Part shown: positions 62,900-64,000 of the stretch, piece after piece
Position numbering within the stretch: the first letter of the stretch is position 1
Layout of the letters: every line of letters starts with the position of its first letter
DNA from: Phoronis australis
Lineage: Eukaryota > Phoronida > Phoronidae
Direction: 5' to 3'
Assembly (NCBI GenBank): GCA_002633005.1
Contig: NMRA01000120.1
Location: forward strand, 702,371 to 766,370
DNA: 64,000 nt
Notes under the pieces: model-generated
What the model was told of the DNA's origin: nothing
The model's database searches: none
Seen by the model: the letters and a program-made list of their open reading frames with translations, nothing else
Position numbers and translations under genes: made by a program

Positions 62900-64000
62900 C
62901 CCTTCAGTAAAATTTAAATTTGATTTGCCCAGGGGAGAGTCATTTATATTTTCGGATTAGCCTCGCTTTGGTTTACACGAACACATGCTAATCCTTAATG
63001 ACGGGAATGCACATAATACATGAGTACAAGCTGTCACCGTCAAAAAGGATTTTCGTCAAATGTCGTAATCGTCTGCTCACTTGTGATCAACAGGCGTTAT
63101 CTCGTGTAACACGTGGTCGACTACATAGGGGACACGTCAAGGAATAAGCAATAACGCCAGTATCTCTTTAAAGGGGCGTTATCGGCTTTACCACCGAAAA
63201 ACGTATTTTATCGGTTATTGTTGGATAGGATAGACTTATTTAAATCATTGGCTTTGTCCGGAGCTAAAAAACAACAAAATTCATTATTATGTTGTAATTA
63301 CAAATTGACATTCGTAGCCTTGGTTGACAGACGTTCCCTGAAATCGAGGCCGGTGAATTTACCAGTTAAAACTGCTTAACATATCGAATGGGGTTTAGTT
63401 CGACAGTAGATCTTTAATTATGTCCGCTGGGGCTGGAGAATCGATTCCGTGTTGAGACTGATCTAAGAAATTCTTTTCGCCCTTTTGAGTAAATCGGAGC
63501 ATACAAAACGTAGGAGATATCCAAGGAAGTGTACTTAATGAATGTGCATACGAGCTTGGCATTTGAAATCCATTTACACACGCAATTATTATAAAATTAA
63601 AATTAAAAACATTACATTTTATAAACGTTCAAAACCACCATTTTTGAGTGTGAAGTGAAACTTGAAACGACTAATTAGGACACACTGGACGCCTGAAGTA
63701 TTTGTCAGTCACAAAGTCACTATAAATTGTCCTCAGCCACTGTATATATCGCTGGGCTGAAACTTTAAGTGGTAATGAATTTGAATGGAACTAAAATTTT
63801 TGTTGAATCCAATTTTCAAAAAATTGTGTGACCAAACAATTAAATGAAAACAGAAAAATGTCGCTTGATTTTCCCAATGTAACCTTCAAAACAAGGTCAA
63901 GGATTTCAATTTCGACTGGCACCTGGTGACGACCCTTGCAGATATGTAACCTAAACATCTGTGCATAATATGAAAAAACTGCACAGCTTCCTTCGTGAGG
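62900..64000. other. 5' flank of the cysteine-rich gene, no gene seen
   Basis: Non-coding, AT-rich. No open frame with recognisable similarity. Confidence 0.4.

Overview
This is eukaryotic (metazoan) nuclear DNA. Exons are short, phase-matched and bounded by GT/AG, introns are kilobases long, and the rest is dense with decayed transposons, MITEs and microsatellites. The gene content is TNF-superfamily ligands, small secreted cysteine-rich proteins of beta-microseminoprotein/VWC type, THAP-domain and tyrosine-recombinase transposon remnants, and a non-LTR reverse transcriptase. This points to a marine invertebrate. A cnidarian such as a stony coral or anemone is my best guess, but amphioxus or another basal deuterostome cannot be excluded. 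No prokaryotic operons, CRISPR or rRNA were seen, and no intact tRNA.

Layout. 0.4-5.9 kb (minus): a TNF-ligand gene that runs off the left edge, with four exons in the window. 6-23 kb: an intergenic transposon graveyard. It holds a THAP gene remnant, a 1.76-kb DNA element with terminal inverted repeats nested in another repeat, a second THAP element, 21-bp minisatellites, a LINE interrupted by a tyrosine-recombinase retroelement, and a diverged ~0.9-kb direct repeat. 23.7-40.6 kb (plus): a complete paralogous TNF-ligand gene (330 aa) in head-to-head orientation to the first. It has a conserved 37-nt microexon and a tandemly duplicated, DNA-identical fourth coding exon. Its introns hold a second tyrosine-recombinase fragment on the opposite strand, a long hairpin, and a 2.2-2.6-kb tandem duplication around a 106-N gap. 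41-44 kb: a 1.5-kb TTAA-flanked element carrying a THAP fragment. 49.8-55.8 kb (minus): two exons of a beta-microseminoprotein-like gene whose last exon I could not find. 60.4-62.9 kb (minus): a complete three-exon paralogue (110 aa). The remainder is intergenic.

How the genes relate. The two TNF genes share exon number, sizes and phases (0-0-1-1-2), so they are duplicates; both encode type II membrane ligands with a C-terminal TNF homology domain. The two cysteine-rich genes likewise share exon phases (1, 2) and a CEKCTC...CC core. Both pairs encode secreted or cell-surface proteins, but nothing in the sequence ties the two families functionally.

Assembly warning. Isolated n characters (14079, 19306, 26344, 33005, 36073, 50553, 59889) and the N-run 37579-37684 mark contig joins. 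Three of the tandem duplications (around 33005, 37579-37684 and 50553) lie at such joins, so these duplications, including the duplicated TNF exon, may be assembly or haplotype artefacts.
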